Below, piece by piece: positions 53,023 to 62,451 of a DNA stretch of 64,000 nt (position 1 is its first letter; every line of letters begins with the position of its first letter). Position numbers and translations under genes: made by a program. The notes below the pieces were generated by a model. It searched no databases, was not told where the DNA came from, and worked only from the letters and a program-made list of their open reading frames with translations. Source of the stretch: an uncultured Litoreibacter sp. (GTDB lineage: Bacteria > Pseudomonadota > Alphaproteobacteria > Rhodobacterales > Rhodobacteraceae); the NCBI GenBank assembly GCA_947493265.1, contig CANLQL010000002.1, positions 682,001 through 746,000 of the forward strand, given 5' to 3'.

Positions 53023-54042
53023 CTATATCCATCCTTTTGGGATCCGGGCTGATTTCCGAACCATCAAAGGACCATCAATTTCGGTTTGAACCGGATGCGG
53101 GCTCTGTCCTGCAATTTGCGCAAGAAGTTGGGCCACCACAGCATCCACCATCCGGTTGGCAGGCTGACGCATTGTCGTCAGCTCAAAGCTCGGCCAGGAG
53201 GCCATGCCAACATCATCATATCCCACTATGGAGACATCGCCCGGAATGCTCAGCTCCAATTCGCGTTCGATCACTTCCATCACGGCAAAAGCCATATGAT
53301 CATTGCCGACAAAGATCGCATCGGGCGTCTGGCTATCGGCAAACAACCCGCGCACGGCAGCAGCGGCCGCATCGCGCGAAAACAATCCGTCGACAACGGC
53401 GAAAGGTGTCATGCCAGCATTGGCCAGCCCTGCGACAAATCCTGCCTGTCGGTCCCGCCCGGTTGAGGCGCCTTGCCAGCCGGAAATATGCGCAATACGG
53501 GAATGGCCGCCAGCAACCAGAAATTCTGCAACCTTCTGCCCACCGGCAAAATTCGTCGAGGTGACGCTGGACAGGCTGTTGTCACTATGACCGCGGTTAA
53601 ACAGGATCAGGGGCACGCCTTCTTCCGCCAAGCGTTCCGTCAGTTTCGACGACATGGAGACGGAGGCCAAGATGATCCCGTCCACTTGATGATCCAACAG
53701 ATCGTTGACAACTGCATCGACATCGGCAGCGTGGTTCGCGGCCATAAAAATCATGATGTTGTAGCCACGTTCTTTCAACGTACGGCTCAGCTTTTCAAGC
53801 GCTTCGGTGTAGAAAGGGTTGTCTAGGTAAGCCACGATCAGTCCGATCGTCATCGACTGGCCGGTTATCAAAGAGCGCGCCAACGTATTGGGCCGATACC
53901 CAAGTTCGCTCGCAGCCTGGCGCACACGTTTGTCGAGATCTTCTGACACTTTCACCCCCGGTGTGAAAACCCGGCTCACCGTCGGCTGACTGACGCCGGC
54001 GCGACGCGCTACGTCTTGTGATGTCGCTTTGGTAGTTGGCAT
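53023..54042 (-). CDS. LacI-family transcriptional regulator
   Basis: 339 aa. The N-terminal helix-turn-helix and hinge read TSQDVARRAGVSQPTVSRVF, then ELGYRPNTLARSLITGQ. The sugar-binding-type effector domain has TIGLIVAYLDNPFYTEALEK, VDGIILASVSMSS and FVGNDHMAFAVMEVIE. The ATG at 54042 is chosen; the track starts nine codons earlier at a TTG. Lies inside the operon it probably controls through the palindrome at 55468. Confidence 0.88.
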   Translation of the reverse strand: MPTTKATSQDVARRAGVSQPTVSRVFTPGVKVSEDLDKRVRQAASELGYRPNTLARSLITGQSMTIGLIVAYLDNPFYTEALEKLSRTLKERGYNIMIFMAANHAADVDAVVNDLLDHQVDGIILASVSMSSKLTERLAEEGVPLILFNRGHSDNSLSSVTSTNFAGGQKVAEFLVAGGHSRIAHISGWQGASTGRDRQAGFVAGLANAGMTPFAVVDGLFSRDAAAAAVRGLFADSQTPDAIFVGNDHMAFAVMEVIERELELSIPGDVSIVGYDDVGMASWPSFELTTMRQPANRMVDAVVAQLLAQIAGQSPHPVQTEIDGPLMVRKSARIPKGWI

Positions 54043-54104
54043 GTCCGTTTCTCGCTTCCTCTTGCCCAAAATACCTCCGCCGGAGGCGTTGGGCGTTTTG
54101 TTCT

Positions 54105-55433
54105 CTATTCCGCCGCATCCTTATAGGGGGCAGGGCCGCCATAGGGAACATTGACCCCGCCATATCGTCTGACGCGCAGATTGGCTTGCTCGGCATGGCC
54201 GACAAACCCTTCCAGCAGGCACAGCCGCGAACAATAGGCCCCGATATCTGCCGCGGCTTCATCCGTGGTGACTTTCTGGTAGCTGTGAGTTTTGAGGAAT
54301 TTTCCAACCCAAAGACCACCGGTATAGCGGCCTGCTTTCTTGGTCGGAAGCGTGTGATTGGTCCCGATTACCTTGTCGCCATTGGCCACATTCGTCCGCG
54401 GACCCAGGAACAACGCGCCATAGCAGGTCATCTTCTCCAGAAACCAATCGTCCCGGTCAGTCATCACCTGAACATGTTCAGACGCGACGTCGTCGGCCAC
54501 CTCCAGCATTTCGTCATAAGTGTCGCACAAGATCACCTCGCCGTAGTCTTCCCAGGAGGTCTTCGCCGTCTCGGCTGTCGGAAGAATGGTCAGGATGCGG
54601 TCAATCTCAGACAGGGTATCTTCCGCAAGCTTGCGGGAGTTTGTCAGCAGGACCGCGGGGGAGTTGTAGCCATGTTCCGCCTGTCCAAGAAGGTCAGTTG
54701 CACACATTTCGCCGTCGACAGTGTCGTCTGCAATCACCATCGTCTCAGTTGGACCCGCAAACAAATCGATCCCGACGCGCCCGAACAATTGCCGTTTTGC
54801 TTCGGCGACAAACGCATTGCCTGGCCCGACCAACATGTGCACGGGGTCAATCGTTTCGGTGCCAAGCGCCATTGCGCCGATCCCTTGGATCCCACCAAGG
54901 ACGTAAATCTCATGTGCGCCACCCAAATGCATTGCAGCGATCACCGCCGGATTTGGCTTGCCCTGAAACGGCGGGGTGCAGGCGATGATGCGCGGCACAC
55001 CCGCGACCGAGGCCGTGGCAACCGACATATGGGCGGAGGCAACCATCGGGAATTTCCCGGCAGGCACGTAGCAGCCGACGCTTTGAACGGGGATGTTTTT
55101 GTGGCCCAGAATAACACCGGGCATCGGTTCCACCTCGATATCCAACATCGAGTCGCGTTGGGCTTGTGCAAAGGCGCGGACCTGCGCTTGCGCAAAATTC
55201 AGGTCTTCCATGTCACGCGGACTAACCTGCGCCATCAAATCATCGATCTCGGCCTGGGACAGTTTGAAGGATGGGGGGCTGTATTTATCAAATTTCTCCG
55301 ACAATTCGCGCACCGCCGCGTCGCCGCGTTTTTCGATATCGGCGAGCGTATCTTCAACAACCTGACGCACCTTCGCGTCGTCTTCTGCGCGCTCGGTTTC
55401 CGGTTTGCCCCGTTTCAAGTAAGTAATTGCCAT
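54105..55433 (-). CDS. Histidinol-dehydrogenase-family dehydrogenase (HpsN-like)
   Basis: 442-aa zinc/NAD alcohol dehydrogenase of the HisD family. [54 protein letters not shown] (zinc Gln and His), ASEHVQVMT (catalytic Glu-His), NHTLPT and [13 protein letters not shown] are the family blocks. It is not near histidine genes and resembles HpsN, which oxidises dihydroxypropanesulfonate to sulfolactate. The ATG at 55433 has GGGAGG upstream. First gene of the unit. No sulfonate transporter or lyase is near, so the substrate is open. Confidence 0.85.
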   Translation of the reverse strand: MAITYLKRGKPETERAEDDAKVRQVVEDTLADIEKRGDAAVRELSEKFDKYSPPSFKLSQAEIDDLMAQVSPRDMEDLNFAQAQVRAFAQAQRDSMLDIEVEPMPGVILGHKNIPVQSVGCYVPAGKFPMVASAHMSVATASVAGVPRIIACTPPFQGKPNPAVIAAMHLGGAHEIYVLGGIQGIGAMALGTETIDPVHMLVGPGNAFVAEAKRQLFGRVGIDLFAGPTETMVIADDTVDGEMCATDLLGQAEHGYNSPAVLLTNSRKLAEDTLSEIDRILTILPTAETAKTSWEDYGEVILCDTYDEMLEVADDVASEHVQVMTDRDDWFLEKMTCYGALFLGPRTNVANGDKVIGTNHTLPTKKAGRYTGGLWVGKFLKTHSYQKVTTDEAAADIGAYCSRLCLLEGFVGHAEQANLRVRRYGGVNVPYGGPAPYKDAAE

Positions 55434-55467
55434 GGAAAAACCTCCCTTTGTCACATGTTTATCAGCG

Positions 55468-55483
55468 TTGAATACGTATTCAA
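55468..55483. promoter_or_regulatory. Perfect 16-bp palindrome, candidate LacI-family operator
   Basis: TTGAATACGTATTCAA, symmetric around a central CG as in LacI/PurR-type operators, 34 nt upstream of the HisD-like gene's ATG. The LacI protein of the same operon is the obvious candidate to bind it. Confidence 0.72.
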
Positions 55484-55635
55484 GAGGGATTTGCACGCAA
55501 TGAGATGACCGGCAATTCCCGGCGCGGCACTATGTCCGGGGTTTTGGGCGCAAATGGGCGTGATCTGGTCTGTCCCAGTCTTGACCTTCCGGGTCTTACG
55601 CCCCCAAGTAGTCACAGGAATTGGAGGCTGACCGG

Positions 55636-57618
55636 ATGATCCCAGAGCTTGGACAATTTGCCTTGGCGTTGGCGTTGGTTTCGGCCTGCGTGCAAAGCCT
55701 GTTGCCGATCATGGGGGCCGCGCGCGGACAGACGCTTTGGATGCGCAGCGCGACCGCATCGTCGGTCTTGCAATGCGTATTGCTGATCTTCGCGTTTGGC
55801 GCACTGATGTGGTCATACATTGTCAGTGATTTCACAGTTCTCAACGTCGTTCAGAACTCTCATTCGCTCAAGCCGATGATTTACAAAGTGGCGGGGACGT
55901 GGGGCAATCACGAAGGCTCGCTTCTGCTGTGGAGCTTGATCCTGGCGATATTCGGGGCAGCCGTTGCTGTCTTCGGCTCCAATATCCCGCTGACGTTGCG
56001 GGCACGGACATTGTCGGTGCAAGCGTGGATATCGGTGGGCTTTCTCAGCTTCATGATTTTCACATCAAACCCGTTTGAACGGATTTTTCCGGCACCGCTG
56101 AACGGCCAGGACCTGAACCCACTTCTGCAGGATATCGGTCTCGCGATCCATCCACCGCTTCTTTATATCGGCTATGTCGGCTTTTCGATCGTGTTCAGCT
56201 TTGCCGTTGCGGCGCTGATCGAAGGCCGTGTTGATCCCGCATGGGCGCGCTGGGTGCGGCCTTGGACATTGGCGGCCTGGGTGTCGCTGACCGGTGGGAT
56301 CGCCTTGGGCAGCTGGTGGGCGTATTACGAGCTTGGCTGGGGCGGCTGGTGGTTCTGGGACCCGGTCGAAAACGTCTCGTTCATGCCGTGGCTTTTGGGA
56401 ACAGCATTGCTGCATTCCGCGATTGTCACCGAAAAGCGTAACACGTTTAAAAGCTGGACGATCCTGCTGGCGATCTTGACGTTTTCACTGTCGCTTCTGG
56501 GAACCTTTATCGTCCGCTCGGGGCTGCTGACCTCCGTGCATGCGTTTGCGGTTGATCCGGAACGCGGTGTCTACATCCTTGGGCTGTTGGGCGTTTCCAT
56601 CGGTGGATCGCTGACCTTATTTGCGGCGCGTGCGCCTGCGATGGAAGGGGGCGGCTTGTTCGCGCCCGTCTCGCGTGAAGCGGGTCTGCTGATCAACAAC
56701 CTGCTATTGGCGACGGCCACCGGTACCGTCCTATTTGGGACCCTTTACCCCTTGTTTTTGGAAGCCATCACAGGCGACAAAATCTCCGTTGGGCCACCAT
56801 TCTTCAACGCAAGTTTCATACCGATCACGTTGGCCTTGGTGCTTGTGATGGCCGTTGGGCCATTCCTCAGCTGGAAACGCGCGGACCTCAAAGGCGTCTT
56901 GTCGCGGATGAAAGCCGTTATGGTCCTGAGTGCTGTTGGTGCGCTAGTAGTTTGGTATCTTGAAACAGGCGGCCCGGTTCTGGCTGTGCTGGCCATGGGC
57001 CTGGCTTTTTGGTTGCTGTGTGCCTCTGCGTTGGAATGGGCCCGCCGGGTCAAACTGTTCCAATCAGGTGCATGGGCGCGCATTCGCCGCCAGCCCCGCG
57101 CGTCCCACGGGATGAGCTTGGCCCATATCGGCGTCGCGGTACTGGTCATGGGGGCCACCGGAGCGTCAGCCTGGAAAGAGGAAGAAGTCGTCTTTGCCGA
57201 GCCTGGCACGCAAGTGTCAATCGCCGGGTTCGATCTGACCTTCGAAGGTGTGGAAAACGTCCGCGGGCCAAACTACCTCGCACAAGTGGGATCATTGGTT
57301 GTGACGCGGAATGGCGAACCGGTGACGGTTCTTTACCCAGAGCGGCGCAGCTATCCGGTCGCAGGAACCTCCACCACGGAAAGCGCGATCCGTCAGACGC
57401 TTGCAGGTGATCTGTACGTATCTATCGCGGAACCTGCCGCGACCAATGCAGCGGGCAAATGGACGTTGCGGGTGATCTACGAGCCGCTGATCAACTTCCT
57501 GTGGATCGGGTCGGCGATGCTGGTTCTGGGTGGGCTTTTGTCCCTGTCGGACCGTCGCCTTCGGATCGGAGCCCCGCGAAAAGCGCGCGCCCCAAAACTT
57601 GCAACCCCTGCGGAGTAA
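55636..57618 (+). CDS. ccmF: Cytochrome c heme lyase subunit CcmF
   Basis: 660-aa inner-membrane protein with many helices and the WWD heme-binding signature WGGWWFWDPVENVSFMPWLL near residue 235. It works with CcmH/CcmI to attach heme to apocytochrome c in the periplasm. The start at 55636 has GGAGG eight bases away; the track starts five codons earlier at a TTG. First gene of ccmFGHI. CcmE is not upstream. Confidence 0.95.
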   Translation: MIPELGQFALALALVSACVQSLLPIMGAARGQTLWMRSATASSVLQCVLLIFAFGALMWSYIVSDFTVLNVVQNSHSLKPMIYKVAGTWGNHEGSLLLWSLILAIFGAAVAVFGSNIPLTLRARTLSVQAWISVGFLSFMIFTSNPFERIFPAPLNGQDLNPLLQDIGLAIHPPLLYIGYVGFSIVFSFAVAALIEGRVDPAWARWVRPWTLAAWVSLTGGIALGSWWAYYELGWGGWWFWDPVENVSFMPWLLGTALLHSAIVTEKRNTFKSWTILLAILTFSLSLLGTFIVRSGLLTSVHAFAVDPERGVYILGLLGVSIGGSLTLFAARAPAMEGGGLFAPVSREAGLLINNLLLATATGTVLFGTLYPLFLEAITGDKISVGPPFFNASFIPITLALVLVMAVGPFLSWKRADLKGVLSRMKAVMVLSAVGALVVWYLETGGPVLAVLAMGLAFWLLCASALEWARRVKLFQSGAWARIRRQPRASHGMSLAHIGVAVLVMGATGASAWKEEEVVFAEPGTQVSIAGFDLTFEGVENVRGPNYLAQVGSLVVTRNGEPVTVLYPERRSYPVAGTSTTESAIRQTLAGDLYVSIAEPAATNAAGKWTLRVIYEPLINFLWIGSAMLVLGGLLSLSDRRLRIGAPRKARAPKLATPAE

Positions 57619-57621
57619 GCG

Positions 57622-58167
57622 ATGAAACGAGCCTTGGCTTATTTGCCCGTCCTGGTCGTCGTGATTATCGGCGCGTTTGCCTATTGGGGCCTGCAAGGCG
57701 GGCGCAACCCGGCAGAAATCCCGTCGGCTTTGATCTCCAAACCCGTGCCGGAATTTGCGTTGGAAGGGATTGAAGGCGTCGCCTCACCAGGTCTGGCGAC
57801 GGCTGATCTGAAAACCGGGGAGCTGACGTTGGTCAATGTCTTTGCCAGCTGGTGCGTGCCGTGCCGTGCCGAACATGCTGTGCTGACCCGGATGACGGCG
57901 ACACAAGACCTGCGGTTGGTCGGTATCAACTATAAAGACCGGGCCGATGACGCGCGTGCGTGGCTTGAAGAACTGGGCAATCCTTATCTTGCGATTGGTC
58001 ACGACTTTTCCGGTCGTGCCGGGATCGAATGGGGTGTTTCGGGCGTGCCGGAAACCTTCATTGTTGATGCGTCTGGCACCATCGTTCACCGCTTCACTGG
58101 TCCGATTGTCGGGGATGGCCAACGGCGTTTTCAAGAGGCGCTGGATAAGGTGATGGCAGGCTCATGA
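57622..58167 (+). CDS. ccmG: Thiol:disulfide interchange protein CcmG/DsbE
   Basis: 181-aa membrane-anchored thioredoxin-fold protein. An N-terminal anchor (LAYLPVLVVVIIGAFAYWGL) is followed by the active-site ASWCVPCRAEH near residue 75 and GVSGVPETFIVD carrying the cis-proline. It reduces apocytochrome or CcmH cysteines. Starts 3 nt after ccmF and overlaps ccmH. Confidence 0.94.
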   Translation: MKRALAYLPVLVVVIIGAFAYWGLQGGRNPAEIPSALISKPVPEFALEGIEGVASPGLATADLKTGELTLVNVFASWCVPCRAEHAVLTRMTATQDLRLVGINYKDRADDARAWLEELGNPYLAIGHDFSGRAGIEWGVSGVPETFIVDASGTIVHRFTGPIVGDGQRRFQEALDKVMAGS

Positions 58168-58634
58168 AGTGGATCGCGCTTGTTTTTATGCTGCTTGCCA
58201 GCCCGGTTTGGGCTGTGGAGCCGGATGAAATCCTCGATGATCCGGTGCTTGAAGAACGTGCGCGCGAAATCTCTGCCAATGTGCGCTGCGTTGTGTGCCA
58301 GAACGAACCTATTGATAGCTCAAACGCGGGCGTGGCCCGTGACCTGAGATTATTGGTGCGCGAACGGTTGGTCGCCGGTGACAGCAATGACGAGGTCTAT
58401 GATTTCTTGGTCGCGCGATATGGCGACTATGTGTTGTTCAAGCCGCCCTTTAAGCCGTCCACTTATGCATTGTGGCTGGCCCCGATCTTTATCATCGGTG
58501 TCGGTGGCTTGGCCGTGTTCATGATGCTGTTTCGGGCGCGCAGGACTGCGACGCGCGTCCCGTCTGATCTGACAGATGAAGAACAAAAAGCGCTGGATGC
58601 AATCCGGGCGGCACAGAAAAAGGACCTGCCATGA
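58164..58634 (+). CDS. ccmH: Cytochrome c maturation protein CcmH (CcmL-type)
   Basis: 156 aa. Signal peptide MKWIALVFMLLASPVWA, then VRCVVCQNEPIDSSNA, the heme-handling CxxC motif of the family, and a C-terminal anchor ALWLAPIFIIGVGGLAVFMM. It holds apocytochrome cysteines reduced for ligation. Overlaps ccmG and ccmI by four bases each. Confidence 0.94.
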   Translation: MKWIALVFMLLASPVWAVEPDEILDDPVLEERAREISANVRCVVCQNEPIDSSNAGVARDLRLLVRERLVAGDSNDEVYDFLVARYGDYVLFKPPFKPSTYALWLAPIFIIGVGGLAVFMMLFRARRTATRVPSDLTDEEQKALDAIRAAQKKDLP

Positions 58635-59791
58635 TGTTCTGGTTTGCGGTCCTGTGCCTGGCTGGCGTGGCAGGGTTCACGATGCTTGTGCCGGTGTTGC
58701 GGCGCGGGGAGAAGGCGCAAGCGCGCCATGAATACGCGCTCGAAATTTTTGAGGATCAGTTGGCAGAGGTTGACCGCGATGAACAGCGCGGCTTGATCTC
58801 TGGGCCTGAGGCGCAAGCGGCCCGAACGGAGATCAAGCGCCGGATGCTAAGCGCGGGCAAGACGCAAGCCGATGGGGGAAGTGCGCCGCAAAGTGCGGCC
58901 CTTCTGGTGATCGCTGCCATCGTTATCCCCTTGGCGGGAGCGGGGTTATATACGATCACAGGGACGCCGGGCATGCCCAGCATTCCGTTTGCCGAGCGCG
59001 GCGAAGAACAGAACGAAGCGCGTGAGATCAACACACTGACATCGCGTCTGCGGCAACGTTTGGATGAAGATCCAAATGGCGGTGAGGCCGAAGGTTGGGA
59101 GCTTCTCGCCGTGACTTATATGCGGATGAACCGCTATACCGATGCTGCCTACGCGTTTGAAAAGCTGACCCAGCGCGACGATGCGACGTCGGGTGATTTT
59201 TCTCGGTTGGCAGAAGCGTTGATAACGGCGGAAAACGGGATTGTGACACCGCGCGCGCAGGCAGCTGTTGATCGTGCACGTGCGCTGGATCCGCAAAACC
59301 CGGCGGGGACATATTATGCGGCGATAGCCTTGGATCAGGCAGGACAGACGTTGGACGGGCGGAAACTACTGCTCGACCGAATTGCGGCCGCGTCGCAGTT
59401 GGAACCCTGGATGGACGTGTTTTTGCAGCAGGCCAATAGAATGGGCGCGGGCTTCGGGTTGGACCCGGTCAGCCTTCCGCCTTTTGCATCGGCCGTCGGG
59501 GCAGCCCCGTCTGTGGGGCCAAGTGCCGAGGACGTCGAAGCCGCTGGTGAGTTGTCCGAGGAAGATCGTTCCGAATTTATCCGGTCCATGGTGACGCGGC
59601 TGTCGGACCGGCTGCAGGACAATCCCGACGATCTGGACGGGTGGTTGCAGTTGGCCCGCGCGCGGCTTGTTCTTGGCGAAACGGATTTGGCGCGTGACGC
59701 GTTGATTGCTGCCAAACGGCTCAGCGATGCGCTGCCTGAAGATGACCCGAAGCGGCAAATGGTCGAAAGCGGTCTGGAGCAATTGCAGTAG
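58631..59791 (+). CDS. ccmI: Cytochrome c maturation TPR protein CcmI
   Basis: 386 aa. An N-terminal pair of membrane helices (WFAVLCLAGVAGFTMLVPVL and SAALLVIAAIVIPLAGAGLY) flanks a charged cytoplasmic coiled segment. Periplasmic TPR-like repeats follow (LLAVTYMRMNRYTDAAYAFE, LDGWLQLARARLVLGETDLA). It chaperones the apocytochrome C terminus. Last gene of the ccm operon. Confidence 0.92.
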   Translation: MMFWFAVLCLAGVAGFTMLVPVLRRGEKAQARHEYALEIFEDQLAEVDRDEQRGLISGPEAQAARTEIKRRMLSAGKTQADGGSAPQSAALLVIAAIVIPLAGAGLYTITGTPGMPSIPFAERGEEQNEAREINTLTSRLRQRLDEDPNGGEAEGWELLAVTYMRMNRYTDAAYAFEKLTQRDDATSGDFSRLAEALITAENGIVTPRAQAAVDRARALDPQNPAGTYYAAIALDQAGQTLDGRKLLLDRIAAASQLEPWMDVFLQQANRMGAGFGLDPVSLPPFASAVGAAPSVGPSAEDVEAAGELSEEDRSEFIRSMVTRLSDRLQDNPDDLDGWLQLARARLVLGETDLARDALIAAKRLSDALPEDDPKRQMVESGLEQLQ

Positions 59792-59940
59792 CCATTCGAG
59801 TTTGAAAACGACACTGTCGGATCGTGCAAAATTTGTGCGGGTCAGACGAACAGAGCTTCATTTGACAATGCCCAAACATCCCCCCAAATTTCGCAGCAAG
59901 GCGTTCAGAAAGTTGAATGTTCTTGGTGAGGGTTGGTGAG

Positions 59941-60924
59941 ATGAGCCGAAAAATTGCCATCAATGGTTTGGGTCGGATCGGACGGTCTGTGTTGCGATTG
60001 CTGGCAAGCGCGCGCGCGGATGAAGGGTTCGAGGTCGTCGCCCTTAACGATATCGCGCGGCCAGAGCTTTGCGCCTATCTGCTGCAGCATGACACTGTGT
60101 TCGGTCCCTTTCCGGGCGAGGTCAGCTTTGATGCGGACAGCCTTACGATCAATGGCACGCGGTACCCGCTCACCGCGCAGTCTGACTTGTCGAAGGTCGA
60201 TCTGAGCGGCGTTGATCTGGTGATGGAATGCACCGGCAAAGCAAACACACGCGCGTTTGCGGAAGCTGGTTTGCGCGCTGGTGCGGCGCGCATTCTGGTC
60301 TCCGGTCCGTGCCCGGACGCCGATATCACCTGTGTTCTGGGGGCAAATGAGGCCGCGCTTGGCGATCAAAAGATCGTCTCAAACGCATCTTGTACAACGA
60401 ATGCGCTGGCCCCTTTGGCGCAGCTTTTGGATGCGGAACTGGGGTTGGTCACAGGTCATATGACCACGATCCATTGCTATACCGGTTCGCAACCTACAGT
60501 GGATGCGCCGCGCGGGGATTTGGCCCGGTCGCGGGCAGCAGCGATGTCGATGGTGCCTACAACCACGTCTGCCGGGCAGCTCAGCGATCTGGTTCTGCCG
60601 CATCTTGCAGGGCGGATCACCGCCACCAGTGTGCGGGTGCCAACGGCCAGTGTGTCGGCGATTGATTTGACCGTACAAACTGAAAAACCTGCCCGCGAAG
60701 AGGACGTGAACGAAATCTTCAAACAGGCAAACAAACAGTTAATTGGCTATACCGACCTGCCGTTGGTGTCGTCAGATTTGCGCGCACGCCCGGAAAGTAT
60801 CGTTATGGCAGGGGCCGAGACGCATGTGACAAGCGGCGGGCTCGTCCGTGTTTTTGGCTGGTACGACAACGAAATGGGCTTTTCCAACCGCATGTTGGAT
60901 ATGGCCGCCCGGATGTTGAACTAG
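59941..60924 (+). CDS. gap: Glyceraldehyde-3-phosphate dehydrogenase family protein, divergent
   Basis: 327-aa type I GAPDH-family enzyme. NAD motif INGLGRIGRSVLRLL, active-site VSNASCTTNALAP, histidine block HCYTGSQPTVDAP and GWYDNEMGFSNRMLD are intact. The usual GVNHxxY near residue 125 reads LGANEAAL, and VSGPCPDADITCV replaces the common ISAPAK-type string. It may be the main GAPDH or an erythrose-phosphate-like paralogue. Start at 59941 has GAGGG upstream. It overlaps the pmm stop by four bases, convergently. Confidence 0.88.
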   Translation: MSRKIAINGLGRIGRSVLRLLASARADEGFEVVALNDIARPELCAYLLQHDTVFGPFPGEVSFDADSLTINGTRYPLTAQSDLSKVDLSGVDLVMECTGKANTRAFAEAGLRAGAARILVSGPCPDADITCVLGANEAALGDQKIVSNASCTTNALAPLAQLLDAELGLVTGHMTTIHCYTGSQPTVDAPRGDLARSRAAAMSMVPTTTSAGQLSDLVLPHLAGRITATSVRVPTASVSAIDLTVQTEKPAREEDVNEIFKQANKQLIGYTDLPLVSSDLRARPESIVMAGAETHVTSGGLVRVFGWYDNEMGFSNRMLDMAARMLN

Positions 60925-62291
60925 CCGGCGTTGATAATGAGGTCGGAGATTTCTTTGACCTTGGCGTCCAGCAGGGCCTGATCACCACGCGCTTCGACAT
61001 TCAGGCGCAAGACAGGTTCGGTGTTTGATTGCCGCAGGTTCACACGCCAATCGCCAAAATCAAGGCTGACACCGTCCAGCCGGTCCACATGATCCGCAGC
61101 TGAGACGTATTTCGCCTCGAACGCGTCGATGGCTGGTTGTTTGTCATCGAGCTTGAAATTGATCTCTCCAGAGGATGGAAAGCGGGTCTGCATGTCCAAA
61201 ACAAGCTCAGACAGTTTCTTGCCGGTGCGCGACATATGCTCAGCCACCAGAAGCCATGGGATCATGCCGCTGTCGCAATACATGAAATCACGGAAATAGT
61301 GATGGGCGGACATCTCGCCGCCATAGACCGCGTCTAGTTCGCGCATCTTGGCCTTGATAAAACTGTGCCCGGATTTTGAGGCCACGGCCTCGCCACCACC
61401 TGCCTCCACGGCGTCCAATGTCGCCCAGATCACGCGGGGATCATGGATGATCTTAGCGCCTTCATATTTCGGCAAAAAGGCCGAGGCCAATAGCGCCACG
61501 ACATATTCGCCATCGATGAAGCGCCCGGTTTCGTCAAAGAAGAAGCAGCGGTCAAAGTCACCGTCCCAAGCAACGCCTAAATCTGCGCCATGTTCGCGCA
61601 CAGGGGCAGCGGTGTTTTCGCGGTTTTCTTCCAGAAGCGGGTTCGGGATGCCGTTTGGAAAGGTTCCGTCCGGTTCGTGGTGGTGGCGTATGAAGTCAAA
61701 TGGAATGCCTGCCTCGGCGCATTTGTCGGCAATCGCGTCAAAGCTGGGCCCGGCGATGCCATTGCCCGCATTCACCAGGATCTTCAGCGGCTTGAGGACG
61801 CTGGGATCAACAAAGGACAGAATGCAGTCCGAATAGGCCGCGCGCGGGTCTTTCACGGTGCGTGTCCCACGGGGCTTTGCGGCCCCAAATTCATTGGCTG
61901 AGGCCAGTACGTTGATCTCTTCCAAACCGTCATCGCCAGAGATTGGCCGCGAGCCGGAACGGACCATCTTGATGCCGTTATAGTCAATCGGGTTGTGCGA
62001 TGCTGTGACCATCAAGCCGCCATCGGCGTCATAATGTGTCGTGGCAAAATAGACTTCTTCGGTCCCGCAATAGCCGATGTCATAAACATCAACGCCTTCA
62101 TCCAACAGCCCTTCGATCAGGGCGTTTTGCAACACGGGGGAGCTTTCGCGGATATCGCGACCGGTCACCACAAGCTTCGGGGAAATGGCAACGGCAAAGC
62201 CCCGTCCGATCTTGTAGGCAATCTCTTCATCAAGGTTCACGCCAAGCTGGCCGCGGACGTCGTAGCTTTTGAAACACGAAAAGAGGGTCAT
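60921..62291 (-). CDS. Phosphomannomutase/phosphoglucomutase
   Basis: 456-aa alpha-D-phosphohexomutase that moves phosphate between C1 and C6 of mannose or glucose phosphate. The phosphoserine loop is VTASHNPIDYNGIK, the metal loop DGDFDRCFFFDE, the sugar loop GGEMSAHHYFRD and the phosphate loop RQSNTEPVLRLN. All four domains are complete. The ATG at 62291 has AAGGAG upstream; the track start is 34 codons earlier. Feeds GDP-mannose and polysaccharide synthesis. Confidence 0.92.
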   Translation of the reverse strand: MTLFSCFKSYDVRGQLGVNLDEEIAYKIGRGFAVAISPKLVVTGRDIRESSPVLQNALIEGLLDEGVDVYDIGYCGTEEVYFATTHYDADGGLMVTASHNPIDYNGIKMVRSGSRPISGDDGLEEINVLASANEFGAAKPRGTRTVKDPRAAYSDCILSFVDPSVLKPLKILVNAGNGIAGPSFDAIADKCAEAGIPFDFIRHHHEPDGTFPNGIPNPLLEENRENTAAPVREHGADLGVAWDGDFDRCFFFDETGRFIDGEYVVALLASAFLPKYEGAKIIHDPRVIWATLDAVEAGGGEAVASKSGHSFIKAKMRELDAVYGGEMSAHHYFRDFMYCDSGMIPWLLVAEHMSRTGKKLSELVLDMQTRFPSSGEINFKLDDKQPAIDAFEAKYVSAADHVDRLDGVSLDFGDWRVNLRQSNTEPVLRLNVEARGDQALLDAKVKEISDLIINAG

Positions 62292-62394
62292 GAAAGGCTC
62301 CTTGAAAGATTTACCATTGGCTACCCTTGTGATCGCAAAAAGTCCAAGGCGTTCTTGTTTTTTACCTGCAAAGCGCGGCAATTCTGCGACCAAA

Positions 62395-62428
62395 TCAAAA
62401 AGGGCCCACGCAGATGCGCAGGCCCTTT
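62395..62428 (-). terminator. Terminator of the nucleobase permease gene
   Basis: On the minus strand AAAGGGCC, a 14-nt loop, GGCCCTTT, then TTGATTT: a GC-rich 8-bp stem followed by T residues. It lies 23 nt past the permease stop. A classic intrinsic terminator. Confidence 0.8.
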
Positions 62429-62451
62429 GAGGGTGTTATTCGTGCGCCTTC

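Noticed and set aside
54105-55433. Histidine biosynthesis gene hisD
   Set aside because: Family membership is right, but it sits in a LacI-controlled catabolic-type operon with no other his genes, so the biosynthetic name is not supported.
54036-55508. 490-aa plus-strand ORF opposite the HisD-like gene
   Set aside because: Histidine- and arginine-rich shadow of a clear HisD-family protein with all catalytic motifs.
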